Assembly: GCF_014696105.1 (NCBI RefSeq)
Contig: NZ_JACJPO010000044.1
Location: 62,001 to 126,000, forward strand
Origin: Microcoleus sp. FACHB-1515
Lineage (GTDB): Bacteria; Cyanobacteriota; Cyanobacteriia; Elainellales; Elainellaceae
Length of the DNA: 64,000 nt
Reading direction: 5' to 3'
How positions within the stretch are numbered: position 1 is the first letter of the stretch; the number at the start of each line of letters is the position of its first letter. The notes under the pieces were generated by a model. It was not told the DNA's origin. It did no database searches and saw nothing but the letters and a program-made list of their open reading frames with translations. Below are positions 43,982-53,175 of the stretch, piece after piece. The position numbers were made by a program, and so were the translations under genes.

Positions 43982-46900
43982 TCACAAACCATTGCCAATC
44001 AAAATAAACGGTGCCCAGTAATAGGGATGACTCAAATTATTACTGACAGAAGCGGGTAAACCTGTGCGAGTGCTGATTGCTGTAATGGTTGCCCCGCGTG
44101 GTTCTCCAACTGCGGTTAAGTCACCTGTAATCAGCACCTGCTGAGCGCGTTGCAACGCTTCCGTTTTGCTGTAGCCGTTCGTTAGAGCCGTGTAGAACAT
44201 ATCCATCAGCACTTGCGTTCCGCCATCGTTGACCGACCAGAGCGAGGCAATTACAGCATTTGCACCTGCTCTTTGCATCTGATAGCCCAAACCCAGAATT
44301 TCGCGACCATCTCCCAATTCGTCACCCACTCCGGTTTCACAGGCACTCAAGACAATCAAATCAACATCTGTCAGATCCCAACTGCGAATTTGATTGAGCG
44401 TGACGTAGCCACCATTTTCGCCATCATCACCCAGCAGAATAAACGACTGCTCAGGTATTCCTTGCACAAAGGCGGCATGAGTTGCTAAATGCACGATCGA
44501 GTAGTCTTTTACAGCCGTAGCAATTGCCGGAGTCAAATTCTGATTCAGCAGCGATCGCGTGTTGGGCATTTGTTCAGCCAGCGCATCCACTTCGCGCCCC
44601 GCAAATGGCAAATCGTTAAACGTGAAGGTTTCACCGCCCACCGTGATCGATCGTCCCTGCGTCACTGCCCCAGCCAGCACAACCGGATCAGGACTCGGCT
44701 GCGAGTCGATGCTAGTGAGGCTGACTGCTGTAATGTTGTTCACCTCAAAGCGCTCCGCCAGCCATCGATCGCCATCGTGCAGCGCAGCCAGGGGAATGTA
44801 GCGCAACTGTCCATCCGGCGCATAAAGCACAGTTTGAATTTCAGCCGCCGTCAATGCCGATTCGAGCGGTTCGATCAGCCAGCGATACAGCCGTTGGGCA
44901 GGCGCGATCGCATCGCTGTTTGGATTTTGCAGCGCTTCGCGAAACTGTCGGATCGCCTCATTCAGGTCACGCCGCTCTACACTGACAGTCTGACGAATGG
45001 GTACACCGCTCTCCGTCACCAAAATTAGCTCGATGCGATCGTCCAGCACGAATGGATACAGCAAAGCGGCATTTTGCGGCAGCTTGGCTAAATCCTCTTG
45101 CAGGTTGCGGAAGTCGTTTAAGTCAATGCTTTGATTTCCGGTCGTTTGTCTGAGGCGATCGACATTCTCTCGAATTGCTGGCTCATCAAATAGCGTCAGA
45201 AATTGATCGACCAGCGCCCTTTCTTGATCACTCAGTTCATTCAGTCGCTCGGTCTGGGCGGGTGTGCGCTGATCGGCTGGAATTGCCTCTAGCTCAGCCA
45301 ATTCGCGATTGAGGGCGATGAGGCGATCGATGCTGTTGTCAACCGTTTGCTGAATGGCGGCTTCGGCTGGACGTGCCGGAATGCCTTCAGTCGTGCTGTC
45401 CGTGCCGCGCACGTCGCGCAAATAATTATCTAGCTCCTGTACCTTGAGCAGATCCAATACCTGTTGCGCTTCAATGATGCGGTCTTGTTGAAGGAGTAGA
45501 TCGGCCAGTTGACGATAGATAACGGCGATCGTTTCTGTAAAAGACTGTTGCAGCTCCGGCGATAACGCTTGATTACTGCTGCGAATTTGCTCTGTGATGT
45601 TAACTGATTGCTTGTAGAAGGCGATCGCCAACTCCGGTTGATCTTGTGCCGACCAAAGTTTACCCAGCGATAGAAAAACAGTCGCCTCAAACGGAAGATC
45701 ACCTACCTCCCTGGTAATGCCCAAAGCCTGTTGATGATATTCCAGTGCCCTAGAGTACTGTCCCATCTCTCGATGAACTGCTCCAATCGCATTGAGAGTA
45801 GCCCCCTCATTTGGGCGATTACCTACTTCTTGATGAATGGCTAAGGCTTGTCGATAATAATTTAGCGCTTGAGGATATTGTTCTAGAAGTTGGTAAACTT
45901 GCCCAATACCCTGTAGAGTAGAGCCTTCCCTTGCCCGGTAGCCAATTTCTCGTAAAACCGTCAAGGCTTGCTGGTAATAGTCCAGCGACTGAGAATACTG
46001 CTCTAAGTGTTGATAAACGCTTGCAATATGCTCTAGAGCAATTCCCTCACTCTCACGATCGCTAATCTCTCGAAAAATGCTCAAGGCTTGCTGATGATAT
46101 TCCAATGCCTGAGAATACTGCCCCAAGTTGCTGTAGGTTGATCCAATATTTCCGAGATTGCTTCCCTCGCCTTCGTGGTTGCTCGCTTCTCGATTTACTA
46201 CTAGTGCTTGCTGGTAGTAATCTAAAGCTGTGAAATATTGCCCCAAATTGCTATAAACAATGCCAATATTGTTGAGTGCAGTTCCCTCACCCGCACGATT
46301 ACCCGTTTCTCGATGCACTGCTAAAGCTTGCTGATGATAGTTCAAAGCTTCAGAGTAAGGACCGGTAACGCCATAAACTGAGCCAATGTTACCGAGTGTT
46401 GTTCCTTCATTTCTGCGATCGCCAATTTCTCGAAAAATTACCAGAGCTTGCTGATAAGATTCTATAGATTCGGCATACTGACCTAGACCGTCATAATCCC
46501 AGCCAAGACCAAGAAAGGCATTTGCTTCCCCTCTGCGATCGCCAACTTCCTGAAAAATTACTACAGCTTGTTGGTGGTAGTTCAAAGCCTCAGAATAAGG
46601 TCCGATAACGCCATAAACCCAGCCAATGAGAGTAAGTACTGTTCCTTCGTTATGACGATCGCCCACTTCTCGATAAAGCGTTAGTGCTTGCTGAAAAGAT
46701 TGTAATGCCTCTTGATATTGATTGTTTGTCTGCTGCTGACGACCTTGCTGCATGAGGCGATCGGCTTCTGCAAGCGCCAACTCGTCTACCGTTGCTGCTC
46801 GCAGCGTCAGCGTATAGCTGCCAGATTGGTCTCCCTCTGCATAAGCATTCGCCAAAATCGTGTAGCGTCCCGTTATGGGTAGCTCGATCGCAATGCGAGA

Positions 46901-47260
46901 ATTAGTGCCGCCGCCGTCATCGTTTAGAGCGATCCTTCTACCTGTAGGAGCCTGCAAAATCAGGTAGGTGTCTAAATCAGTGCTGCTCATCTCAATCACA
47001 ACCGTTTCACCCTGACGACCTTCAAACGAGTGTTCGTCGTAGAACGTGTTGTCATCTGGCAAAACACGATCGCCTGGTTCCAGAACTCCTTGTACTCGCA
47101 GCAGTGGTTCAGGTTGGGCAGCATCTGCATCGGAATCGTTCTGCTCTTGAGCGAACGCAACAGACGATCGCCACCCTACAAAATCCGTCACCAGCCCAAC
47201 CGGAACGAAACTGAAGCAGGCGATCGACAACAAGACCTTGAGCGACTTGGCAGCAGACAT
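43982..47260 (-). CDS. Exported PPC-TPR-CHAT protease (cassette 2)
   Basis: The 1092-residue product has a signal peptide (VLLSIACFSFVPVGLVTDFV region, cleavage near residue 37), one PPC domain (about 48-150; RIALNDDGGGTNSRIAIELP), about ten 40-residue TPRs (about 160-570; LNYHQQALAVHRETGNRAG and variants), and a CHAT domain (about 790-1092) with His in HLATHAAFVQG and Cys in LSACETGVGDE. The PPC domain suggests substrate or surface binding. On the minus strand it is preceded by a hairpin and a broken TPR gene, mirroring the cassette at 21-24.5 kb. The fragment at 24597-24914 is its closest relative here. Confidence 0.88.
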   Translation of the reverse strand: MSAAKSLKVLLSIACFSFVPVGLVTDFVGWRSSVAFAQEQNDSDADAAQPEPLLRVQGVLEPGDRVLPDDNTFYDEHSFEGRQGETVVIEMSSTDLDTYLILQAPTGRRIALNDDGGGTNSRIAIELPITGRYTILANAYAEGDQSGSYTLTLRAATVDELALAEADRLMQQGRQQQTNNQYQEALQSFQQALTLYREVGDRHNEGTVLTLIGWVYGVIGPYSEALNYHQQAVVIFQEVGDRRGEANAFLGLGWDYDGLGQYAESIESYQQALVIFREIGDRRNEGTTLGNIGSVYGVTGPYSEALNYHQQALAVHRETGNRAGEGTALNNIGIVYSNLGQYFTALDYYQQALVVNREASNHEGEGSNLGNIGSTYSNLGQYSQALEYHQQALSIFREISDRESEGIALEHIASVYQHLEQYSQSLDYYQQALTVLREIGYRAREGSTLQGIGQVYQLLEQYPQALNYYRQALAIHQEVGNRPNEGATLNAIGAVHREMGQYSRALEYHQQALGITREVGDLPFEATVFLSLGKLWSAQDQPELAIAFYKQSVNITEQIRSSNQALSPELQQSFTETIAVIYRQLADLLLQQDRIIEAQQVLDLLKVQELDNYLRDVRGTDSTTEGIPARPAEAAIQQTVDNSIDRLIALNRELAELEAIPADQRTPAQTERLNELSDQERALVDQFLTLFDEPAIRENVDRLRQTTGNQSIDLNDFRNLQEDLAKLPQNAALLYPFVLDDRIELILVTESGVPIRQTVSVERRDLNEAIRQFREALQNPNSDAIAPAQRLYRWLIEPLESALTAAEIQTVLYAPDGQLRYIPLAALHDGDRWLAERFEVNNITAVSLTSIDSQPSPDPVVLAGAVTQGRSITVGGETFTFNDLPFAGREVDALAEQMPNTRSLLNQNLTPAIATAVKDYSIVHLATHAAFVQGIPEQSFILLGDDGENGGYVTLNQIRSWDLTDVDLIVLSACETGVGDELGDGREILGLGYQMQRAGANAVIASLWSVNDGGTQVLMDMFYTALTNGYSKTEALQRAQQVLITGDLTAVGEPRGATITAISTRTGLPASVSNNLSHPYYWAPFILIGNGL

Positions 47261-47286
47261 AGAAATTCTCCAAAAAGCAGCAATTG

Positions 47287-47327
47287 AATCAGCGTTTCAG
47301 TCGAGATTGACCGCTGAAACGCTGATT
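47287..47327 (-). promoter_or_regulatory. Conserved hairpin between TPR and CHAT genes, copy 2
   Basis: AATCAGCGTTTCAG and CTGAAACGCTGATT form a perfect 14-bp stem with a 13-nt loop ending CTCGA, 26 bp before the CHAT start. It is nearly identical in stem and loop end to the hairpin at 22100-22136. Confidence 0.55.
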
Positions 47328-47411
47328 GGCTCATAGATGACTTGGCAAAGAGTTTAAGGGATACCTCGCTGCCAGAAGAATCACTGAACGATTTGTTTAC
47401 AGTCGATCGAA

Positions 47412-47918
47412 CTACCACTGACCGATCACACGGCTGGCCGTTGCTTGCAGGCGATCGATTAACTCTTGTGCTTGAGCCAATTCAGGATTGAGGCGCAGTG
47501 CCCTTTCTGCTGCGGCGATCGCTTCATCACAGCGCTCCAGATTTGCCAGTGCCAAACCTTTTAGTACTACGCCCAAGCATTATCGGGGTTGAGGGAGATC
47601 GATCGCTTCAGCGAAGCCAGTGCCGCTTCATACTGTCCCAGTGCACGTTGCACCCAGCCAGGTCGATACCAAGCAGCCGCATCTTGCGGATCAATGCGAA
47701 CGGCTTGATTAAACGCTGCTAGCGCTTCATCAAAGCGATCGAGGTTCACCAGCGTTTCGATCGAGTTGTTTTGACTGAGTGCAAGTTGCGCCGAGACAGT
47801 AGGTTCGCCGAACGGCTTAGGCCGCGTTTGCGTCGGGTGCAGCAACAGCAGGCAGGGAAGCAGAAACGGCAGCAAGCAGAGCGATCGCAACGGGAAATGC
47901 AGCTTTGAGAAGTTTCAT
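47412..47918 (-). pseudogene. Broken exported TPR protein (copy of the 21194 gene)
   Basis: The minus strand starts MKLLKAAFPVAIALLAAVSA, an equivalent of the signal peptide at 21194, but the frame ends at a TAA about 33 codons on. A second frame then carries LVNLDRFDEALAAFNQAVRIDP, and after another frame change GLALANLERCDEAIAAAERA and the end RVIGQW. Relative to the 277-residue paralogue it has at least two frameshifts and lacks about 110 central residues. It precedes the cassette 2 CHAT gene and follows a CHAT fragment. It is not expected to make a working protein. Confidence 0.82.
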
Positions 47919-47948
47919 GGGGATTATCCTCATTCAGGTCATCTGCCT

Positions 47949-47982
47949 ACACCTATTTCGGCGCGATCGACACCTATGCAAA
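47949..47982 (-). promoter_or_regulatory. 21-bp direct repeat upstream of the TPR pseudogene
   Basis: On the minus strand TTGCATAGGTG and AAATAGGTGT have cores 21 bp apart, and the spacer (TCGATCGCGCCG) is the same as that at 21142-21153. The distance to the start codon (32 bp) also equals that of the intact paralogue. Confidence 0.6.
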
Positions 47983-47991
47983 CTTGAACTG

Positions 47992-48384
47992 CTATTCGGC
48001 CTGACCGATGAGCGTAAAAGCTGCCCAATTGATTGGGTCAGGATGTTGCTGCATCACGCTGAGCATTGCCTATCGCAAGGCTTGCGCTTGATCGGGCTGC
48101 GCTTGCAGATTTTGGTAGAACTCAGTCATCAACTTGGCAGTCGGTGCATCAGGCGCTTTCCACAACGACACCAAAATACCCGCCCGCATCAGCGATCGCG
48201 ACAGGCCAATCATGCCGTCACCCGTGATTCCGCCGCGTTCGGTATCACAAGCACTCAAAACAACTAGATCGGCATTCAAATTCATGCTGTAAAGTTCCGC
48301 ACTCGTGAACAATCCATCATCTTGGGCAGAAGGGGTGAGGGCGATCGCCTGCTTATGTGAGAAAAGTGTTGCAGGCTGAATCAA
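47992..48384 (-). pseudogene. C-terminal CHAT fragment (copy of the 22193 gene)
   Basis: The sequence from about 48350 down (LTPSAQDDGLFTSAELYSMN, LVVLSACDTERGG) is the C-terminal part of the CHAT gene at 22193-24541, keeping the catalytic Cys but not the His. Against the intact copy it lacks three residues (VPS) in the loop before ILVSLWK, and a Gln codon has become TAG (CAAGCCTTGCGATAG). Homology resumes to the same ending, AFTLIGQAE. The 5' part has been replaced by sequence next to an IS4-type transposase remnant. Confidence 0.82.
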
Positions 48385-48445
48385 AAGCTGGGGGGAAGCG
48401 CAGGCTGGTTTAGGCTCAGAAATAACGACACACCATTCCCATCGA

Positions 48446-48800
48446 TTGGTCAGTCAACCTCAACAACAGGGGCAAGCTGTTCGCCACCTCCAAACCTTGG
48501 ATTGGATGATGATCGGCATGACCCACAGCCAGAATGTGCATCTGAGCAGCTTTGGGATGTACGTCCACAGCCGTGCTGCCTTTGCCCACTCGCACCATCG
48601 CCGCTTTCGCCGTTGGCTGGCGCATCGGCGCATCAACCTGGCCGCATCAAGCGTTGGTTCAACAAGCACTTGCCAACTGGGGCACAAAGCGCCCCGACCT
48701 GAGCTTGGATACGACCTTGGGGTGGAATTGCTTTTGCAGGGTCTGGGTGCGTGTCGTCTACCGGGGGCGAACAAGTTCCCATCGCGGGGAGCGGGGTCGC
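48446..48800 (+). pseudogene. IS4-family transposase remnant, frameshifted
   Basis: The first part (VRHLQTLDWMMIGMTHSQ, then RRFRRWLAHRRINLAA) and, after a frame change near 48650, QALVQQALANWGTKRPDLSL followed by DTTLGWNCFCRV and VYRGR, match consecutive blocks of an IS4-type transposase, including the first catalytic Asp in LSLDTTL. The rest of the enzyme is missing. It differs in type from the Tn5-like remnant at 20432. Its insertion probably removed the 5' part of the CHAT gene fragment beside it. Confidence 0.7.
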
Positions 48801-49285
48801 CCAGCCGAGTAGTAGCGTGCGCCTGTGGACGATTCAACCAGTGTTGCGCCGATCATCCAAAAGTAGAGCGCAGCCCTGACTAATTCTGCAATTTGACGTA
48901 CCCAATCCGTTGTTCTCAGTTGCGTGAGTAGCTCCGGCGTATTGCCTACCGTACCTAACTGACGATGAATCGGAAGCTGAATTAACACAGTGGATAAAAA
49001 CGCACACAGCGCAAACGCGATCGCCAACACCAACAGCCAGCGCTTAATAATCCGAGGCGGAAAGCAGAGAACAAGCATTGCGAGTGCCAACTCAATTATG
49101 CGAGGCAGCAGCAGAACTCTGAGCGCCCCGCTAGTCATCACCCGATGATAGTCTGTAAAACTTTCGCTCCCGATATATTGCCAAGCTGGATAGTTCACAA
49201 ACGCCTGACTCACATGTGCGCCTGTCTGAAAAAAGACAATAGCAAACAGCAGTAGAAATAGCAGCCGTCTTGTTGTTTCATGCAT
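48758..49285 (-). CDS. Small membrane protein of unknown family
   Basis: The 175-residue product has about four hydrophobic segments (near residues 7-25, 52-75, 80-105 and 130-150) and conserved-looking polar features (FQTGAHVSQAFVNYPAWQ, LIQLPIHRQLG). Its last 25 residues overlap the transposase remnant on the other strand, so the native C-terminus has probably been replaced. It may be related to DUF1772-like membrane proteins, but I am not sure. It stands alone. Confidence 0.6.
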   Translation of the reverse strand: MHETTRRLLFLLLFAIVFFQTGAHVSQAFVNYPAWQYIGSESFTDYHRVMTSGALRVLLLPRIIELALAMLVLCFPPRIIKRWLLVLAIAFALCAFLSTVLIQLPIHRQLGTVGNTPELLTQLRTTDWVRQIAELVRAALYFWMIGATLVESSTGARYYSAGRPRSPRWELVRPR

Positions 49286-49649
49286 CGTTTTGTCCTCAGT
49301 GATTCTAATCGAGATTCTAATCGAATGTATTGTTGCACTAAACTATGACAACTATTACGGTCAGATTTGTGACAGTCGCTAGATGTGTTCTCCTCCGTCC
49401 AGTGCCACATCACCATTGAATAGAAATTGAAAGGAGGATAAGTGCAATTATCGAACTCCAACAAATAATGTGGCAGGGGGTTGACAATATCTGGTGAACT
49501 GGTTCCTTCGAGTACGATAACCTCTGCTTAAGATCGGCCACAAGGGGGTTGAACCTTGCAGATTGAAGTGGTGTACTCTTGAGTCCAACGCAGCAAAAAG
49601 GCGCTTACGTTTAGCATCTAACTGGGCAGGAATTTGAGCAAAAGGAGAA
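49286..49649. other. Promoter region of the phosphorelay operon
   Basis: No gene is supported. A TTGACA hexamer at about 49480 is a possible -35, but no convincing -10 at 17 bp is seen. A purine-rich AAAGGAG ribosome-binding site lies at 49641-49647. Confidence 0.5.
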
Positions 49650-49655
49650 ATGTCG

Positions 49656-50069
49656 ATGACACAAATTCCTCACTCTTTAGTTGGCTTACGGGTGCTGGTT
49701 GTGGATGACGAAGCGGATATCCGAGAATTCATTACGGTTGTCTTGGAATCGCATGGGATGAGCGTCAAGGCAGTCGCCAGCGCAGCAACGGCATTCGAGG
49801 TGTTAGAGCCATTCCAACCGGATGTGTTGGTCTGCGACATTCGGATGCCGGGTGGGAGTGGGTATGACCTGATGCGGCAGATTCGCGACTTGGAAGCGAA
49901 GCAGGGCGGGCATCTTCCCGCGATCGCAATTACGGCATATCAAGATGAGGACTGGGAAGAATCCCTGAAGGCTGGATTCGAGGCACATCTCCACAAGTTT
50001 GCCCAGCCGATCGAGTGGATAGAGACGATCGCGCAATTCGCTAGCCCAAGAAGTGCTTCTCCAAACTAA
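49656..50069 (+). CDS. Single-domain response regulator
   Basis: A stand-alone receiver domain of 137 residues with acidic pair DDE (VLVVDDEADIREF), phospho-acceptor Asp in VLVCDIRMPG, switch Thr in AITAYQ and Lys in HLHKFAQP. It has no output domain. ATG at 49656 is favoured over ATG at 49650 because AGGAG then lies eight bases upstream instead of two. It is 35 bp before a hybrid kinase gene and probably works as a phosphotransfer or output partner of the two kinases that follow. Confidence 0.88.
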   Translation: MTQIPHSLVGLRVLVVDDEADIREFITVVLESHGMSVKAVASAATAFEVLEPFQPDVLVCDIRMPGGSGYDLMRQIRDLEAKQGGHLPAIAITAYQDEDWEESLKAGFEAHLHKFAQPIEWIETIAQFASPRSASPN

Positions 50070-50104
50070 CCTTGTAGATAGCATTGCGATGAGGAGAGCC
50101 AGGT

Positions 50105-53100
50105 ATGACGATCGCTTCCGAATCCCCCAATCCCTTATCTGAAACCGTATTTGCAGGCGGTGGCGAAATGGGAGCCTTGATGCGATCGCACGATTGGTCA
50201 CAAACGCCGTTGGGTGCGATCGAGTCTTGGTCGCCCAGTTTGCGAACCGCCGTGAGTCTCTGCTTATCTTCTACGTTCCCCATTTCCCTGCTGTGGGGAC
50301 AAGAGTTAATCCAACTTTACAATGACGGCTATCGCCCGTTTTGTGGTGCCAAACATCCTCAAACATTGGGTCGTCCGGTGCAGCAGAACTGGTCAGAGCT
50401 TTGGCACATTCTCGCTCCGCTGTTTGAAGGTGTTCTCCAGACGGGACAACCTACCTATGTTGAAAATCTGCAAATGTTTGCCAATCGCAATGGCTACCTT
50501 GAAGAAACTTACTTTACCTTTTCTTTTAGTCCCATTCGTGATGAAAGCGGTGAAGTTGCGGGCGTTTTCCATCCGATCATGGAAACAACTGCACAAGTGA
50601 TTAGCACTCGACGGCTACGAACGCTGAGCGAGCTAGGAACAAATCTTGGAGCAGCAAAGACGTTGGAGGAATGTTGCCAAACTGCGATCGCCACGCTCAG
50701 CAACAGTGCCGCAGACGTTCCCTTTGTCGTGCTCTATTTGCTTCAGCCCGATGGTAAGCATCTCCGTCAATGTGGAACAACGGGGTGGGAGCAAGACTGG
50801 TTTGCCCTGCCTGAAAAGATTGATTTAAGTGCTTCAGAGGAACTAGAGAAATTTCCGTTTGCCCAAGCCATTCAGACGAAGGAGATTGAGCAAGTCAATG
50901 GATTAGCAAATGGATTAGCAAGCGACTTTAATCTGTCCAGTCCTGAATTAGAGCAACTGCCTTCTGCTGCTTTGGTTCTCCCCTTGCTTCAAGCAGGATC
51001 AGATCTGCTCACAGGGTTGCTGATTGTCGGAGTCAATCCTCGCCGTCCATTTGACCAGGACTACCAACAATTTTTTGAATTGATCGCGGCACAGGTGACG
51101 ACTGCCCTGACCAATGTTCGCGCTTATGAAGAAGAACGCCTCCGCGCTGCTCGCGAAGCGGCACGCAGTGCAGCCCTGGCAGAACTCGATCGCGCCAAAA
51201 CGACCTTCTTCAGCAATGTCTCTCATGAATTTCGCACCCCGCTCACTTTGATGCTGAGTCCTTTAGAAGATGCGTTAAACGACCCTGAACCGCTCTCGCC
51301 CAATCAACAGCAGCGAATCGAAGTGATACAGCGTAACGGGTTGCGGTTGCTCAAACTGGTCAACACGCTCCTGGATTTCTCCAGGATTGAGAGCGATCGC
51401 GCCTCAGCCGTTTACGAACCGACGGATCTGGCAACCTTTACCGCAGAGTTAGCCAGTGTGTTTCGGTCTGCGATCGATCGGGCAAAGTTGCGCTTGATAG
51501 TGGATTGTCCGCCGCTGCCTGAGCCTGTTTATGTCGATCGCGAAATGTGGGAGAAGATTGTGTTCAATCTGATCTCGAATGCGTTCAAATTTACGTTCAC
51601 AGGCGAAATTACAGTTCGGTTGCAGCAAGTTGGTGATCACGTTGAGTTAGCCGTTCAAGACACGGGAATTGGCATTCCGGCAGTGGAAATTCCCCGTCTA
51701 TTTGAGCGATTTCATCAGGTCAAAGGAGCGCAGGGACGCACGTTTGAAGGATCCGGCATCGGTTTATCGCTGGTGCAGGAATTGGTCAAACTGCATGGGG
51801 GTACGATCGAAGTCAGCAGTGTTGAGGGATCAGGCAGTTGCTTTCGCGTCTTCATCCCGACTGGCTGCGATCATTTACCCGCTGAACGGATTGGCGCAAG
51901 TCGCACGTTAGCAACCACCGCAACGGGAGCATCGCCCTACGTGGAGGAAGCGTTACGATCGTTGCCCCAAGAGGACGAAAGCACTCAGGCGATCGCAAGT
52001 CAGGAAAGAAGAGATATTTCCTTTGCACCCACCTATGCTCACGTTCCCTCATCGGCATCCAGTCGCATTCTGCTGGTCGATGACAATGCCGATATGCGGG
52101 AGTACGTGAAACGGTTGTTGAGTCAACGGTGGCAGGTGGAGACGGCTGCGAATGGGGCGATCGCCCTTGAAATGATTCAACAGCAATTACCTGATCTCGT
52201 CCTGACGGATGTGATGATGCCCACTGTGGACGGGTTCCAACTGCTCAAAACTTTACGGGCAGACCCGATCACCCAAAGTATTCCGATTATTCTCCTGTCA
52301 GCGCGAGCAGGCGAAGAAGCAACCGTCGAAGGACTCGAAGCCGGAGCCGATGATTACCTGATCAAACCCTTTTCCGCCCGTGAACTGATCGCACGAGTGG
52401 AAACGCAACTGCAAATGTCTCGACTGCGCCAGGAGCTATCCGCGAACCGCTTCAAAAATGAATTTCTCATGACGGTCACGCATGAACTGCAATCGCCATT
52501 GGCAACCATTCTGGGATGGGCGCGATTTCTCCAAACTAAATCGCTTGATCCAGACAAAACCGCAAAAGCATTGGCAGCGATCGAGCGGAACGCCACGATC
52601 GAGGCAAAACTGGTAAAGGATTTACTCGATGTCGCGACGATTCTCTCTGGAAAGCTGCGCTTGAAATCTCAGTTTGTTGATTTGGTCGCTTTGATACAAG
52701 GCATTGTTACAAAATTTCGTCCGCTGGCTGAATCCAAACCCATACAGTTAGTTGAGAAAATAGCGGATATCAGATTCAGTAACGTTATGGCAGATGGCGA
52801 TCGCCTCAAGCAAGTCATGGCTAACCTGCTGGAGAACGCCATTAAATTCACGCCTCCGGGAGGGCAAGTCACCATTGAGCTAGAGCGTTTCGGTTCCGAG
52901 GTTGAAATCACGGTGAGCGATACCGGAATTGGCATTCATCCTGATTTTTTGCCCTCTGTGTTCGATCGCTTCACCCAGGCCGAAGTGCCCAGTCGTCATA
53001 CACCCGGAGGAGTCGGGATTGGGCTGGCGATCGCGCGTCACCTGGTCGAACTGCATGGCGGGTCGATCGCCGCAGCCAGCGAGGGAGAAGGGCGCGGGGC

Positions 53101-53173
53101 AGTCTTTACCGTTCGACTACCATTGATTCACTCGACTCAGCCGACGATCGAAGCTCCAGCACGCAAGCCATAA
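50105..53173 (+). CDS. Hybrid sensor kinase (PAS/GAF, HK-REC-HK)
   Basis: The 1022-residue protein has a PAS-like N-terminus (about residues 20-160), a GAF domain (about 175-345), a first HisKA/HATPase unit (His in NVSHEFRTP near residue 372; G-box GSGIGLSLVQELV), a receiver domain (about 650-770; Asp in VLTDVMMP, Lys in LIKPFSA) and a second HisKA/HATPase unit (TVTHELQSP; GVGIGLAIARHLV). Two kinase units around one receiver is a common cyanobacterial layout. It lacks membrane segments, so it is cytoplasmic. The stop is two bases before the next start, so the two kinases are cotranslated. Confidence 0.9.
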   Translation: MTIASESPNPLSETVFAGGGEMGALMRSHDWSQTPLGAIESWSPSLRTAVSLCLSSTFPISLLWGQELIQLYNDGYRPFCGAKHPQTLGRPVQQNWSELWHILAPLFEGVLQTGQPTYVENLQMFANRNGYLEETYFTFSFSPIRDESGEVAGVFHPIMETTAQVISTRRLRTLSELGTNLGAAKTLEECCQTAIATLSNSAADVPFVVLYLLQPDGKHLRQCGTTGWEQDWFALPEKIDLSASEELEKFPFAQAIQTKEIEQVNGLANGLASDFNLSSPELEQLPSAALVLPLLQAGSDLLTGLLIVGVNPRRPFDQDYQQFFELIAAQVTTALTNVRAYEEERLRAAREAARSAALAELDRAKTTFFSNVSHEFRTPLTLMLSPLEDALNDPEPLSPNQQQRIEVIQRNGLRLLKLVNTLLDFSRIESDRASAVYEPTDLATFTAELASVFRSAIDRAKLRLIVDCPPLPEPVYVDREMWEKIVFNLISNAFKFTFTGEITVRLQQVGDHVELAVQDTGIGIPAVEIPRLFERFHQVKGAQGRTFEGSGIGLSLVQELVKLHGGTIEVSSVEGSGSCFRVFIPTGCDHLPAERIGASRTLATTATGASPYVEEALRSLPQEDESTQAIASQERRDISFAPTYAHVPSSASSRILLVDDNADMREYVKRLLSQRWQVETAANGAIALEMIQQQLPDLVLTDVMMPTVDGFQLLKTLRADPITQSIPIILLSARAGEEATVEGLEAGADDYLIKPFSARELIARVETQLQMSRLRQELSANRFKNEFLMTVTHELQSPLATILGWARFLQTKSLDPDKTAKALAAIERNATIEAKLVKDLLDVATILSGKLRLKSQFVDLVALIQGIVTKFRPLAESKPIQLVEKIADIRFSNVMADGDRLKQVMANLLENAIKFTPPGGQVTIELERFGSEVEITVSDTGIGIHPDFLPSVFDRFTQAEVPSRHTPGGVGIGLAIARHLVELHGGSIAAASEGEGRGAVFTVRLPLIHSTQPTIEAPARKP

Positions 53174-53175
53174 TC

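Noticed and set aside
48460..48837. Minus-strand frame opposite the IS4 remnant
   Set aside because: The plus strand carries transposase blocks in two frames; the minus-strand translation is Arg/Cys/Trp-rich and family-less.
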